From Acidobacteriota bacterium (GTDB lineage Bacteria > Acidobacteriota > Blastocatellia > Pyrinomonadales > Pyrinomonadaceae): DNA of 64,000 nucleotides. Location of the stretch: contig JAFAVK010000094.1 of the NCBI GenBank assembly GCA_019242475.1, positions 1 to 64,000 of the forward strand. Direction: 5' to 3'. How positions within the stretch are numbered: position 1 is the first letter of the stretch; each line of letters starts with the position of its first letter. Below, in pieces: positions 1-10,072 of this stretch. The position numbers and the translations under genes are program-made. The notes beneath the pieces were generated by a model that saw nothing but the letters and a program-made list of their open reading frames with translations, was not told the origin of the DNA and did no database searches.

Positions 1-312
1 CATCAAGACCTGGTTGACGGTCAGGCGGTGCAGCCAGGTCGTGAACGCCGACTCGCCGCGGAAAGACCCGGCCTTCCGGTAGAGCTGGATGAAGACCTCT
101 TGAGCTAAGTCCTCCGCCTCGGCCGTGTTCGCCGTCATCCGCAGGCAGAGGGAGTAGACGCGCCGGGAGTGGCGCGCGTACAGCTCCTCAAACGCCGCCA
201 TGTCCCCGGATGACGCCGCCTGCGTCAGCTCGAAATCCGTGGCCCGTCTCGCAGCCGAGCCTGCTTCGCCCGTCGCCCCGACCTGCCAGAGAGGGATTGC
301 TGCTTCTGTCAT
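1..312 (-). CDS. ECF RNA polymerase sigma factor (sigma-70 region 2), partial at window edge
   Basis: Reverse-strand translation from ATG at 312: [18 protein letters not shown]...[66 protein letters not shown], a typical region 2 sequence. Confidence 0.85.
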   Translation of the reverse strand, partial: MTEAAIPLWQVGATGEAGSAARRATDFELTQAASSGDMAAFEELYARHSRRVYSLCLRMTANTAEAEDLAQEVFIQLYRKAGSFRGESAFTTWLHRLTVNQVLM

Positions 313-615
313 CTTTAAGCTCCAGGGTGGGGGATGCGCCCGCCGGGGCGTCCCTGCCTTCGCACCCTTCCGCGGGTTTTCGCGCCCGCTCTACGGAAAG
401 GTCAAACCACAAGGAGCAAGCCGGGTGCCACGAAGACGCGCCGCAAATACCTCTAAATTTCGAGGTTTAAAAGGGTTTTGGCCGGCACTTGAACCAAATA
501 AGTAGCCGACAGCCGAAAGCGTGTAGCTGCCCGCGCAGTCTTGAAGTAAAGAATTGTTGAGGGAGTCCCACGCAGGGGATGTGAGCGTACCTAACTTGGA
601 CGGTCAAACTGAATA

Positions 616-644
616 TTGACAGGGGCGGGGTTCCGGGCTAGACT
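616..644 (+). promoter_or_regulatory. Predicted sigma70-type promoter TTGACA-N17-TAGACT
   Basis: TTGACA 616-621, 17-nt spacer, TAGACT 639-644. Confidence 0.55.
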
Positions 645-650
645 TCAAGG

Positions 651-843
651 ACTTGGACAACCCTTTCAGGAGGCTGTACACGCACAATCCCGCATACACT
701 GGGTGAAAGCGTGAGAAGAATCAAACACGAGATTCTCTACAGTATGAGGTAGCGTACGCACCTCCTCCGCAAAATTGGGTCGGGCTTCTGACCCAGCGAA
801 GCGCCCCGCACAAGCCTTTAGCGACCTGCGCGGGGCGATTTTG
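651..843 (+). ncRNA. Candidate structured small RNA, class unassigned (6S-like size)
   Basis: No convincing ORF; promoter at 616-644; internal pairing AGGAGG/CCTCCT, AGAATC/GATTCT and TGGGTC/GACCCA; ends in a GC hairpin followed by ATTTT. Confidence 0.4.
801..843 (+). terminator. Rho-independent terminator of the putative sRNA
   Basis: CGCCCCGC...GCGGGGCG followed by ATTTTGT. Confidence 0.6.
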
Positions 844-885
844 TGTCTGCGCTCAATTTAACCCGCCCAAACACCCGCCGCAATT

Positions 886-2124
886 TCAGCGCACAAAGAT
901 CGGGTTCGAGATGATCCAGGGCTTTCCTTCCAGCAGACTCCCCAGTTGATCCAGGTAGACCTCGACGCGGTAGACGCCTTTCTGTCCGACGGCCAAGGAA
1001 GAGAGCGAGGAGTCTGGGACTTCGTGCACGACCTGCCCGTCTCGGTAGAAGACCGTCCGGGCCTGCACCGGCAACGTCACTTTCAGCCGCACCTCGCCGC
1101 CGGGCGGGAGCGTTATCTCGTCGCCCATGTCGGCCCGCCCCTGCGTGGACGCGTCGCGGGGGTCGGTCGCGGCCGTGAAGCGGAAGCCGGTCGGGTCGCC
1201 GAACACGTCGAAGGCCAGGTAGAAGTTTCCACGGCGGAGGGCCGCGAGCAGGTTCGACTCGTCGAGCGGCTCGTCCTTCCCGAAGAGGACGTGCGTGCGC
1301 ACGAGGCGGAAGCTACGCTCGTAGGGGTCGAGCTTAAAGTCTAGAGTCTTCTTCCCGTCCCGATCCTTCAGGGCGAAGCCGACGTTGGCGTGCGCGTCGT
1401 TGCCGGCGAAGGCGTAGGCGCGCCCCGTGCCCGAGGCGTTGTACCCATCCCAGCGGCGCAGGTTTTCGGCCGGCCGCTCGTAGAAGCGCGCGAAGAGCAG
1501 CTCGGGGCGGCTCCAGTATGACCAGAGGCCGTCGAAGAACATCGTCGCGTAGTTGATGCGCCTGGCGTTGGTGTAGAGGTTGTAGACTTCTACGCCGTCG
1601 AACCCGGACAGCGCGGGGTCGCGCGCCTGCTCGGGGTAGCCGACGACCGCGAGCCGCGACTCGGACTTGGCGCGCGTGACGAGTTCTTGCAGCGGAGGGT
1701 TCTGCGCGGGCGCCGCGACGCCCGGGGCGACGAAGAGGCGCCCGCCGTCGGACGCGACCAGCTCGCTGCCGCCGACGAAGAGGACGCCGTCGTGCAGACC
1801 GTTGAGCGTCGCGGCGGCGGTGTCGAGGCGAGGCTGTGGGTGCTCGGTCATTACGACGAAGGCGAGCCGCTCGGACTTCGCCGCGCGCACGATCTCTTCG
1901 AGCGTGCCCGGGCTGTGCCCGCCGAGGAAGGAGTGGACGTGGAAGACGCCCGCGTACTCCGTGAGCGGTTCCTCCTCGGGCGCCGCGGCCGCGCGCCCCG
2001 CGTTGAGCGCGTCAATCGCCGCGCCCAGCCGCCGCAGCCGGTAGCTCCTGTAGGCGAACGGCGCCTGCGAGAGCAGCACCAGCGCGAGCAGGGCGAGCGC
2101 GACTTTCTTCCGGCGCTTCATCAA
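886..2124 (-). CDS. PHP-domain-containing phosphoesterase-like protein
   Basis: FHVHSFLGGHSPGTLEEIV...VVMTEHPQ motifs; N-terminal membrane/signal segment. Confidence 0.7.
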   Translation of the reverse strand: MMKRRKKVALALLALVLLSQAPFAYRSYRLRRLGAAIDALNAGRAAAAPEEEPLTEYAGVFHVHSFLGGHSPGTLEEIVRAAKSERLAFVVMTEHPQPRLDTAAATLNGLHDGVLFVGGSELVASDGGRLFVAPGVAAPAQNPPLQELVTRAKSESRLAVVGYPEQARDPALSGFDGVEVYNLYTNARRINYATMFFDGLWSYWSRPELLFARFYERPAENLRRWDGYNASGTGRAYAFAGNDAHANVGFALKDRDGKKTLDFKLDPYERSFRLVRTHVLFGKDEPLDESNLLAALRRGNFYLAFDVFGDPTGFRFTAATDPRDASTQGRADMGDEITLPPGGEVRLKVTLPVQARTVFYRDGQVVHEVPDSSLSSLAVGQKGVYRVEVYLDQLGSLLEGKPWIISNPIFVR

Positions 2125-2414
2125 TCGTCTTCGAAATCGACGGAGGCGACGTGCTCGCTGATGGTGCGGCCGAGTTGGGCGACCGCCTGGTGCTCGGGGT
2201 GCGCGTCGTAGGCTTCGAGGCCGGCGCGGTCTTGGAAGGTCGCGACGAGCCCCGTGTGGTAGGAGCGCGGGAGCTTGAGCACGTCGCGGCCGACGGCGAA
2301 GCTTTGAATCTCCGGGATGAGGCCGTCGAGGCGTCGCAGGCGCTCGACGTGCTCGCGCCGCTGCTCCTCGCTCACCTCGGGCTTGTACTTCCAGACGACG
2401 ATGTGTGTCAGCAT
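2121..2414 (-). CDS. Dabb family (stress-responsive A/B barrel) protein
   Basis: MLTHIVVWKYKPEVSEEQRREHVERLRRLDGLIPEI...SYHTGLVATFQDRAGLEAYDAHPEHQAV is typical of Dabb. Confidence 0.8.
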   Translation of the reverse strand: MLTHIVVWKYKPEVSEEQRREHVERLRRLDGLIPEIQSFAVGRDVLKLPRSYHTGLVATFQDRAGLEAYDAHPEHQAVAQLGRTISEHVASVDFEDD

Positions 2415-2425
2415 TCTTTTCGGCC

Positions 2426-3913
2426 TCAACCTTCGTTCGAGATGTCGGACAGCTTCTCGTTGAGCAGCTCCCACGCGCGGCGGACGTGTGACTCGTTCGT
2501 GCGTATGTTGCCGACGGCGAGGCGGAGGGTGAAGGCGCCGTGCAATTTCGTGTGGGAGAGGAAGATTTCGCCCGTGGCGTTGACGGCCGTCATCAGCCGC
2601 TCGTTGAGCGCGTCGAGGCGCGCGGCGCGTGCCCCGTCCGTCTCACCTTCTACGGACGGACGCGCGCGGAAGCAGACGACGCTCAAAGGCACGGGCGCGA
2701 GCAGCTCCCAGTCGGGCGAAGCTTCGACCCAGCCGGCGAAGAGGCGCGCGAGCCGGCAGTGCTCACGGATGAGCGCGGCCAGACCCTCGTGGCCGAAGTA
2801 GCGGAGGATCATCCAGAGCTTGAGCGAGCGGAAGCGGCGGCCGAGCTGCACGCCGTAGTCGGAGCCGTTGCGCACGGCGTCCTGCTCGGGCGTGCGCAGG
2901 TACTCGGGCGTGAGCGCGAACGCGCGGCGCAGAACGTCGAGCCGGCGGCTGTAGAGCGCCGAGAGGTCGAACGGCGTGAACAGCCACTTGTGCGGGTTTG
3001 TGACCAGGGAGTCGGCGCGCTCGCAGCCTTCGAGCACGCGGCGCAACTCCGGCACGACCGCCGCCGAGCCCGCGTAGGCCGCGTCAACGTGGAGCCACAG
3101 CCCTTCGCGCTCGCACACGTCGGCTATCGCGGGCACGGGGTCGATGCTCGTCGTAGAGGTCGTGCCGACGGTCGCGACGACGCAGAAGGGGAGCATGCCG
3201 GCCCGCCTGTCTTCTTCAATAAGGTGCTTGAGCGCGGCGGCGTCCATGCGGAACGACGCGTCGGCCGGCACCTTGACCAGCGAGCGCTGTCCGAGCCCAA
3301 GCGCGATGAGCGACTTCTCGACCGAAGAGTGCGCCTGCTCCGAGGCGTAGAGCCTGAGCAGCGGCAAGTCCGCCCGCCCGCTCATCCCGTCCTCGCGCAC
3401 GTGCAGATTCAAAGCCTCGCGCGCGGCGGCGACCGCGTGCATCGTCGCCACCGAGGCCGTGTCGTAGATGACGCCGCCGAACTCTGCGGGCAGCCCCATC
3501 AACTGCCGCAGCCAGTCGAGCGCCACCTCTTCAAGCTCGGTCGAGGCGGGCGACGTGCGCCACAGCATCGCCTTCGCGTCGAAGGCCGCCGAGAGCATCT
3601 CGCCCAAAATCCCCGGCGCGGAGGCGGACGTGGCGAAGTACGCGAAGAAGGAAGGGTGGTTCCAGTGCGTGACCGCAGGGACGACGAAGCGCTCGAAGTC
3701 TTCGAGTATCTCCGACATCGGCTGGCCGCGCTCGGGCGGGGAGGTGGGGAGTTGAGAGCGGAGCTGTCCGGGCTCGACCTGCGCGAGCACGGGGTAGTCC
3801 TCCGGGCGCGCGAGGTAGCCTGCGATCCAATCGACGACCTCGTGCCCGAAACGCCGGAACTCCTCCGGGCTCATGTCGCCCGCCTCCTTCGTGCCTGCCT
3901 TCTCGTCTTTCAC
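2426..3913 (-). CDS. Pyridoxal-dependent (group II / aromatic L-amino-acid type) decarboxylase
   Basis: PLP-lysine motif NPHKWLFTPFDLSALY; HVDAAYAGSA; EFRRFGHEVVDWIAGYL N-terminus. Confidence 0.9.
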   Translation of the reverse strand: MKDEKAGTKEAGDMSPEEFRRFGHEVVDWIAGYLARPEDYPVLAQVEPGQLRSQLPTSPPERGQPMSEILEDFERFVVPAVTHWNHPSFFAYFATSASAPGILGEMLSAAFDAKAMLWRTSPASTELEEVALDWLRQLMGLPAEFGGVIYDTASVATMHAVAAAREALNLHVREDGMSGRADLPLLRLYASEQAHSSVEKSLIALGLGQRSLVKVPADASFRMDAAALKHLIEEDRRAGMLPFCVVATVGTTSTTSIDPVPAIADVCEREGLWLHVDAAYAGSAAVVPELRRVLEGCERADSLVTNPHKWLFTPFDLSALYSRRLDVLRRAFALTPEYLRTPEQDAVRNGSDYGVQLGRRFRSLKLWMILRYFGHEGLAALIREHCRLARLFAGWVEASPDWELLAPVPLSVVCFRARPSVEGETDGARAARLDALNERLMTAVNATGEIFLSHTKLHGAFTLRLAVGNIRTNESHVRRAWELLNEKLSDISNEG

Positions 3914-3925
3914 AGTCTCGTCCCT

Positions 3926-6238
3926 CTAGGTCGCCGAGGCCGCCTCGGCCGCGGGGCTGAAGTAGAAGTCGTGGGTCGCGCGGCAGCCGTCGCACTTGAC
4001 GTGGACGACGACGAGGCGCCGGCCGTCGTAGACGAGCCCCTGGCGCGAGGCGACGCCGCACGCGCGGCGGCCGCAGCCGGGGCACTCGAAGCCCGCGACG
4101 TAGCCCCCGATGTCCGACTCCGCGCCGAGCCCGATGGCCGTCTCGGGCAGCGCGCCGGGCAGCCTGCGCGCGACGGCGTACGTCTCCGCCAGGCGCGTGT
4201 AGCGCCTCCTCCTCTTCAAGACGTAGAGGACGAACAGGCCGGCGCCAACGAGGAGGAGCAGGTATAAGACGACGAGCGCGGGGCTGAGGAGGGAGCCGGG
4301 TGAGATGGGCGGCCCCTGCTTCAGCTCGTAGGTCGAAATGTCGAGCGCCTTGTCTAACGTCGCGAGGTGCTCTTCGACCTTCTCGACCGGCACCGCGTCC
4401 TGCTTCGTGACCAGGGCATAGCGCAGTCGCACGACGTTGCCGTCCGCCTCCGCGTGCTCCGTGAAACTGAGCGCGTCGTCCTCGGCGGAACGCTCCCCCG
4501 TCCAGACCCACTGCGGGTACGGCAGTCGAATCTCCGTCAGTTGCTCGACGTTGGAGGGAAAATTGACCAGCAGCGGGGACGTGCGGCGCGTGGTGTCCGG
4601 CTTGCCCAGCTCGTTGCCGAAGTAGAGCGCGGCGAACTCGTGCCTCGACTCCTTCCAGAAGTCGGGGATGGTGTAGCGCTCGACGAGCGTGATCACGTCG
4701 GCCCGCTCGTCGTCCGAGACCTCGGGCAGCCCTTCCTGCCGGATGGAGGGCTCGCGGTCGGCGTAGAAGTTGACGTACTCCTTGCCCATGTCCTCGCGCG
4801 TCTGGCCCGCCAGGCGGTAGCGCGTCGCGTCGGCGTCCTCCCCGCGAAAGGTGGTCGTCACGGTGAGGCGGACGGGCGCGTCGAAGCTCGCGACCTCGAA
4901 GAGTTCGCGCACGGTGACGGTCGGCCCGTCGGGTTTCGTGAGGGGGATTTCGACGAGCGACTGCGTGTCGGGGCTGACGACGAGCGCGCGCTCGTACTCG
5001 GGCGTCGGGGCGTCGGCGAGCGTGCCGCGCTGGTAGGAGATGGTCGGGTCGATCCAGAAAGTCTGGCCGCCCAGCTCGGCGCGGACGATGACGTGGTCGA
5101 AGGCGTAGGGCGTGGGCTGCCATTCGTCGAGCGTGTGGCGCAGGTCGGTGTTGACGAGCGCGGGGCGCGCAAGAATGCCAAGCTCGTTCAGCATCGTCGC
5201 GAGCAGCAGCGTCTTGTCCTTGCAGTCGCCGAAGCGCCGCTCGAAGACCTTCGAGGGCCTGGTCGGCGTGTGCGAGTAAGTCCCCAGCTCGATGCCGAGG
5301 TAGCGCACGTCGTCCTGCACGAAGCGGCGCGCGGCCAGCAGCCTTTCTTCCGGGCTCGGGAGCCTTCGCCACTCTTCGACCTGCGCCCTGAGCGCGGGCG
5401 AAAGCTCGCCCGTCTCGTAGAGCGGCGCGGCCCAGCGCGCCACGTCGGCCCAGGTCTCGAACTCGCTGAGCTGCACGGAGGGGGTCGGGTCGTACCAGGA
5501 GGGCGTCGCGTCTTCGTAATCGACGCCGGGCGAGTTGCGGCGCTCCCAGACGTACTCGACCTCGTCGGCCCCCTGTGTGACCGTGGGCTGAAGGTCGGTC
5601 TGCTGCGGGCGGACGAAGAGCCTGCGCGCGGCAGGCCACAGGAGGCGCGCGCGCAGGAGCGCGACCGTGTCCGTGTGCGCGAGGCTGAACGTGTCGGCGA
5701 AGCGGCCCGCGAGCACGGGGTTGTCGCCGTTGACCGAGTAGGCGTAGTCGATGACGTCGCCGGGGCGCACGTCGTTGATGACGACGACGGCCGAGAGCGT
5801 GCCGTTGAAGAGCCGCTCGTCCAGCTCCTGCTCGCGCTGGACGACCTTGATCTCCGAGGGGCGCAGGGCGTTGATGGTCTGCCCGCCGCGGACGACGTTG
5901 ACGTGGTGGATGACGAGCGTCTGGTAGGAGGGCTCGAAGTCGAGCTGGAGCTGCGAGACGCGCTCGACCGCGGCCGAGGTCGTCACCTGCTGGACGAGGT
6001 GGTTGTAGCTCTCCGAGCCCGCGGCGGTGACGCGCACCTGCCGGTCGTCGAGCATGCAGCGCAGGCCGTCCTCGGGCTGGTTCTTCTCGGCGTCGGCGGG
6101 CGGCGCGACCGTCTGCACCCAGGCGGGCGGCGGCTGCACTTTGAAGTCGGGCTTGGCCGCGGCGGCGGGGCACGCGAGCGCAAGCAGGAGCGCGGCCCAC
6201 AGCAGGGCGCGGCGGCGTGTAGGGAAGAGGCGGGTCAT
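3926..6238 (-). CDS. DUF3857 / transglutaminase-like exported protein
   Basis: Signal peptide MTRLFPTRRRALLWAALLLALACPAAA; RFGDCKDKTLLLATMLNELGI transglutaminase Cys motif; C-terminal TM and CxxC zinc-ribbon-like segment. Start moved to 6238 from the longer ORF. Confidence 0.75.
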   Translation of the reverse strand: MTRLFPTRRRALLWAALLLALACPAAAAKPDFKVQPPPAWVQTVAPPADAEKNQPEDGLRCMLDDRQVRVTAAGSESYNHLVQQVTTSAAVERVSQLQLDFEPSYQTLVIHHVNVVRGGQTINALRPSEIKVVQREQELDERLFNGTLSAVVVINDVRPGDVIDYAYSVNGDNPVLAGRFADTFSLAHTDTVALLRARLLWPAARRLFVRPQQTDLQPTVTQGADEVEYVWERRNSPGVDYEDATPSWYDPTPSVQLSEFETWADVARWAAPLYETGELSPALRAQVEEWRRLPSPEERLLAARRFVQDDVRYLGIELGTYSHTPTRPSKVFERRFGDCKDKTLLLATMLNELGILARPALVNTDLRHTLDEWQPTPYAFDHVIVRAELGGQTFWIDPTISYQRGTLADAPTPEYERALVVSPDTQSLVEIPLTKPDGPTVTVRELFEVASFDAPVRLTVTTTFRGEDADATRYRLAGQTREDMGKEYVNFYADREPSIRQEGLPEVSDDERADVITLVERYTIPDFWKESRHEFAALYFGNELGKPDTTRRTSPLLVNFPSNVEQLTEIRLPYPQWVWTGERSAEDDALSFTEHAEADGNVVRLRYALVTKQDAVPVEKVEEHLATLDKALDISTYELKQGPPISPGSLLSPALVVLYLLLLVGAGLFVLYVLKRRRRYTRLAETYAVARRLPGALPETAIGLGAESDIGGYVAGFECPGCGRRACGVASRQGLVYDGRRLVVVHVKCDGCRATHDFYFSPAAEAASAT

Positions 6239-6425
6239 CTGCTTAAATTGCGTAAAGGAGTTCTCGAAGTTTCCCGGCCGGGCGAACGGGGCGAGCGGCG
6301 CCGAGTGCCGCGCGACGATTCTACAGAGTACGGGGCGCCGCGTCACGGCCGGCGCGGCGCTTCGAGGACGGGGCACGGCCGCGGCCCGGTCATAAGTTTG
6401 GCGGCAAAAAGGTGGACGATTGCAC

Positions 6426-6453
6426 TCGACACCGGGCGGTAAAACTGTATAAT
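6426..6453 (+). promoter_or_regulatory. Possible promoter upstream of livK
   Basis: TATAAT at 6448-6453 with TCGACA 16 nt upstream. Confidence 0.35.
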
Positions 6454-6660
6454 GCGCGACGTAAGCCAGACATACTCTGTTTCTGCGGGAGCTAGGCTGC
6501 GCACTCGGCTCGCGGTGATGACACCAGAATCCGACCGCCCGTTGGCGCCGGCGAGGATTTGCAGGGGCCTTCCCCCGCAGGGCCGCGCGCAGCCTCCGGG
6601 CACCCCCCAGTGTGCGAGTCCCGCCACACCGATTCAACACAGAAACTAAGCGAGGTGAAA

Positions 6661-7938
6661 ATGAAGCGCACCTTAATCACACTCGGATTGGCGACACTGC
6701 TCGCGGCCTCCTTCGCCTGCGAGCGGCGCGGCGGCGACAACGGCACGGCCGACAACGGCGGCCCCATCAAGGTCGGCATCTACGGCGACCTCTCGGGCCA
6801 GACTTCGAGCTTCGGCCAGTCAACCAAGAACGGCGCCCTGATGGCGATTGACGAGATCAACGCCGCCGGCGGCATCAACGGCCGCAAGGTCGAGTACGTG
6901 ATGGAGGACGACCAGGGGCAGCCGCAGCAGGCGAGCACCGTCGTCACCAAACTTATCAACCAGGACAAGGTCGCCGCCATCATCGGCGAGGTGGCTTCGA
7001 GCAACAGCCTCGCCGCCGCCCCCAAGGCGCAGGAGGCGAAGGTGCCGATGATCACGCCCTCCTCGACCAACCCGAAGGTGACGCAGGTCGGCGACTACAT
7101 CTTCCGCGTCTGCTTCACCGACGACTTCCAGGGCGCGGTCGCCGCCAAGTTTGCCACGAACACCCTGCACGCCAAGAAGGCGGCCGTCCTCGGCGACTTC
7201 AACTCCGACTACTCGAAGGGCATGACGCAGTACTTCGTGCAGGAGTTCACCGGCGCGGGCGGCCAGATCGTCGCGCAGCAGTCCTACACGCAGACCGACG
7301 CCGACTTCAAGGGGCAGCTCACGAACATCCGCGCGACCAGCCCGGACGTGATCTTCGTCCCCGGCTACTACGGGCAGGTCGGCGTCATCGCCAAGCAGGC
7401 GAAGGAACTGGGCATCACGGCCCCGCTCCTGGGCGGCGACGGCTGGGACTCGCCGAAGCTCTTCGAGCTGGGCGGCGCGGCGCTCGACGGCAACTACATG
7501 GTCAACCACTACTCGGTTGATGACCCGAGCCCGGCCGTCCAAAAGTTCGTCGCCGCCTACAAGGCGAAGTACGGCATCGTCCCCGACGCCATCGCCGCGC
7601 TCGGCTACGACGCGATGAACGTCCTGGCCGACGCCGTCAAGCGCGCGGGCACGACCGACAGTGCCAAGCTCCGCGACGCCATCGCGGCGACGAAGGGCTT
7701 CGGCGGCGTCACCGGCTCGATCAGCCTCAACGCCAGCCGCGACGCGGTCAAGCCCGCGGTCGTCTTCGAGCTGAAGGACAAGAAGCTGGTCTACAAGGAG
7801 ACCATCCAGCCCTCGGGCGGCGCGGGCGCCGCCCCGGCCGCCTCGCCGGCGGCCGCGGCCTCGACGGCGGGCGCCTCCTCGCCGGGCACGAACGCGAACG
7901 CCCCGGCGAACACGAACACGAACGCGGCCGCCAAGTAG
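6661..7938 (+). CDS. livK: Branched-chain amino-acid ABC transporter substrate-binding lipoprotein
   Basis: Lipobox LLAASFAC; KVGIYGDLSGQTSSFGQSTKNGALMAIDEINAAGGINGRKVE; first gene of a liv operon. Confidence 0.9.
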   Translation: MKRTLITLGLATLLAASFACERRGGDNGTADNGGPIKVGIYGDLSGQTSSFGQSTKNGALMAIDEINAAGGINGRKVEYVMEDDQGQPQQASTVVTKLINQDKVAAIIGEVASSNSLAAAPKAQEAKVPMITPSSTNPKVTQVGDYIFRVCFTDDFQGAVAAKFATNTLHAKKAAVLGDFNSDYSKGMTQYFVQEFTGAGGQIVAQQSYTQTDADFKGQLTNIRATSPDVIFVPGYYGQVGVIAKQAKELGITAPLLGGDGWDSPKLFELGGAALDGNYMVNHYSVDDPSPAVQKFVAAYKAKYGIVPDAIAALGYDAMNVLADAVKRAGTTDSAKLRDAIAATKGFGGVTGSISLNASRDAVKPAVVFELKDKKLVYKETIQPSGGAGAAPAASPAAAASTAGASSPGTNANAPANTNTNAAAK

Positions 7939-7954
7939 GCGGAGAGAGAAGGGG

Positions 7955-8872
7955 ATGGACACCTTCGTTCAGCAGCTCATCAACGGCCTGACCGTCGGCT
8001 CGATCTACGCGCTCATCGCGCTCGGATACACGATGGTCTACGGCATCCTGCGCCTCATCAACTTCGCGCACGGCGACATCTACATGCTCGGCGCCTACGC
8101 CGGCTACTTCATCGCGCGCTGGCTCGGCTTCGCGGGCGAGCCGTCGGTCGCCGGGCTCGCCGTCGTGCTCGTCGGCTCGATGCTCGCGGCCGCCCTGCTC
8201 GGGATGGCGATTGAACGTTTCGCCTACCGCCCCGTGCGCAAGTACGCGCGCATGACGACGCTCATCACGGCCATCGGCATGTCGCTCCTGCTGGAGAACC
8301 TGAGCGTCGTCATCTTCGAGGGGACGCCGCGCGCCTTCCCGGAGCTGCTGCACAACTCGACCTATCGCCTCTTCGGCAACGCCGCCATCTCGAAGACGCA
8401 GCTTTTGATCTTCGGCGTCTCCATCATCCTGATGCTGCTGTTGCAGTGGATCGTCTACCGGACGAAGGTCGGCACGGCGATGCGGGCCGTCTCGTTCAAC
8501 CTCAACTCGGCGAAGCTGATGGGCATCAACACCGACGCCATCATCGTCTTCACCTTCGCGCTCGGCTCGGCCCTGGCCGCGGCCGGCGGCGTCCTGACCG
8601 CGCAGTACAACCCGACCATCTACCCCCTGATGGGCATCATCACGGGCCTGAAGGCGTTCGTCGCGGCCGTGCTCGGCGGCATCGGCAACATCCCCGGCGC
8701 GGTGCTCGGCGGGCTGCTCATCGGCGCGGCCGAGACCTTCGTCGTCGGCTACGGCCAGCTCGTCGGCATCCCCTCGACGTACCGCGACGCCGTCGCCTTC
8801 GCCATCCTGATTCTCGTCCTCCTCTTCCGCCCCGCCGGCCTGCTCGGCACGACGGTGCAGGAGAAAGTGTAG
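7955..8872 (+). CDS. livH: Branched-chain amino-acid ABC transporter permease LivH
   Basis: QQLINGLTVGSIYALIALGYTMVYGILRLINFAHGDIYMLGAY. Confidence 0.95.
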   Translation: MDTFVQQLINGLTVGSIYALIALGYTMVYGILRLINFAHGDIYMLGAYAGYFIARWLGFAGEPSVAGLAVVLVGSMLAAALLGMAIERFAYRPVRKYARMTTLITAIGMSLLLENLSVVIFEGTPRAFPELLHNSTYRLFGNAAISKTQLLIFGVSIILMLLLQWIVYRTKVGTAMRAVSFNLNSAKLMGINTDAIIVFTFALGSALAAAGGVLTAQYNPTIYPLMGIITGLKAFVAAVLGGIGNIPGAVLGGLLIGAAETFVVGYGQLVGIPSTYRDAVAFAILILVLLFRPAGLLGTTVQEKV

Positions 8873-8874
8873 GG

Positions 8875-8963
8875 AATGATGAATGATGAGTGATGAGTGA
8901 TGAATTAAAAGCCTGTCGCTTCTCATTCATCACTCATCACTCATCACTCATCATTCATCATTT
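8875..8963. repeat. Heptamer-type intergenic inverted repeat (GATGAGT family) between livH and livM
   Basis: Arm AATGATGAATGATGAGTGATGAGTGATGA, short spacer, then its reverse complement; starts 3 nt after the livH stop, ends 6 nt before livM. Confidence 0.9.
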
Positions 8964-8968
8964 AACCT

Positions 8969-10072
8969 ATGCCTGGTTTCGTTAAAAAGCTCGTCGGCGC
9001 GGCCGTCTTCCTCGTCGTGCTCTACGCCGTCAGCGCGTTGGTGGGGCGCGAGGGGCTGTTCGGGTTCGGGCTCGGGGCGTACGAGTCGGAGGTGTTGATG
9101 CTCGTCGGCATCAACGTCATCCTCGCCGTCTCGCTGAACCTGATCAACGGCTTCACGGGGCAGTTCTCCATCGGCCACGCCGGCTTCATGGCCATCGGGG
9201 CCTACTCGTCCGCGTACTTCACCGTCTACCACGGGCAGAACCTGGAGCAGGCGCTCGGCGGCGGCGCCTTCGCGCACGCGCTCGTCTTCACCGTCGCCAT
9301 CCTCATCGGCGCGGTGGTCGCGGGCGGGATGGGGCTTTTGGTCGGCATCCCCTCTCTGAGGCTGCGCGGCGACTACCTCGCCATCGTCACGCTCGGCTTC
9401 GCCGAGATCATCCGCATCGTCATCCTCAACCTCGACGTGGTCGGCGGCGCGACCGGCTTCAGCGTCAACGTCACCTACCCGGTCACCTTCTTCTGGGTCG
9501 GGCTCTTCGCCGCCATCACCATCATCGTCGTCCGCAACGTCGTCAAGTCCGACACCGGCCGCGCGCTCATCTCGATCCGCGAGGACGAGCTGGCGGCCGA
9601 GGCGATGGGCGTCAACACGACGCGCTACAAAGTCCTCTCGTTCGTCATCAGCTCGGCCTTCGCGGGCGTGGCCGGCGTGCTCTTCGGCCACTTCAAGCGG
9701 TTCCTGGCGACGCCCGACTTCACCTTCATCAAGAGCTTCGAAGTCATCATCATGATCGTGCTCGGCGGGATGGGCTCGATCACGGGCGCCGTCCTGGGCG
9801 CCGTCGTCATCACCATCCTGCCCGAGCTGCTGCGGCAGCTGCCGTCGGTCGGCGGGTTCAACTTCGCAGACCTGCGCCTGGTCATCTACGCCGCGCTCCT
9901 CATCGTCATCATGCTGACGCGGCCGCAGGGCGTTCTGGGCGAGCGCGAGATCGGGTTCAACTGGCTGCGCCGCGCGCAGAAGGCGCCCGAGGGCGACCGG
10001 CAGGTGGGCGACGACACGGGCGTGCCCATCGCGCAACGCGCGGGCGACGCCGAAGAGGTGGAGAAGAGATGA
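8969..10072 (+). CDS. livM: Branched-chain amino-acid ABC transporter permease LivM
   Basis: NLINGFTGQFSIGHAGFMAIGAYSSAYFT; RGDYLAIVTLGFAEIIRI. Confidence 0.95.
   Translation: MPGFVKKLVGAAVFLVVLYAVSALVGREGLFGFGLGAYESEVLMLVGINVILAVSLNLINGFTGQFSIGHAGFMAIGAYSSAYFTVYHGQNLEQALGGGAFAHALVFTVAILIGAVVAGGMGLLVGIPSLRLRGDYLAIVTLGFAEIIRIVILNLDVVGGATGFSVNVTYPVTFFWVGLFAAITIIVVRNVVKSDTGRALISIREDELAAEAMGVNTTRYKVLSFVISSAFAGVAGVLFGHFKRFLATPDFTFIKSFEVIIMIVLGGMGSITGAVLGAVVITILPELLRQLPSVGGFNFADLRLVIYAALLIVIMLTRPQGVLGEREIGFNWLRRAQKAPEGDRQVGDDTGVPIAQRAGDAEEVEKR

Noticed and set aside
3531-6200. 889-aa minus-strand ORF and the 575-, 691- and 755-aa plus-strand ORFs (2540-4267, 4367-6442, 59077-61344)
   Set aside because: Arg/Ala/Pro-rich out-of-frame shadows of clearly coding genes; high GC makes long antisense ORFs common.
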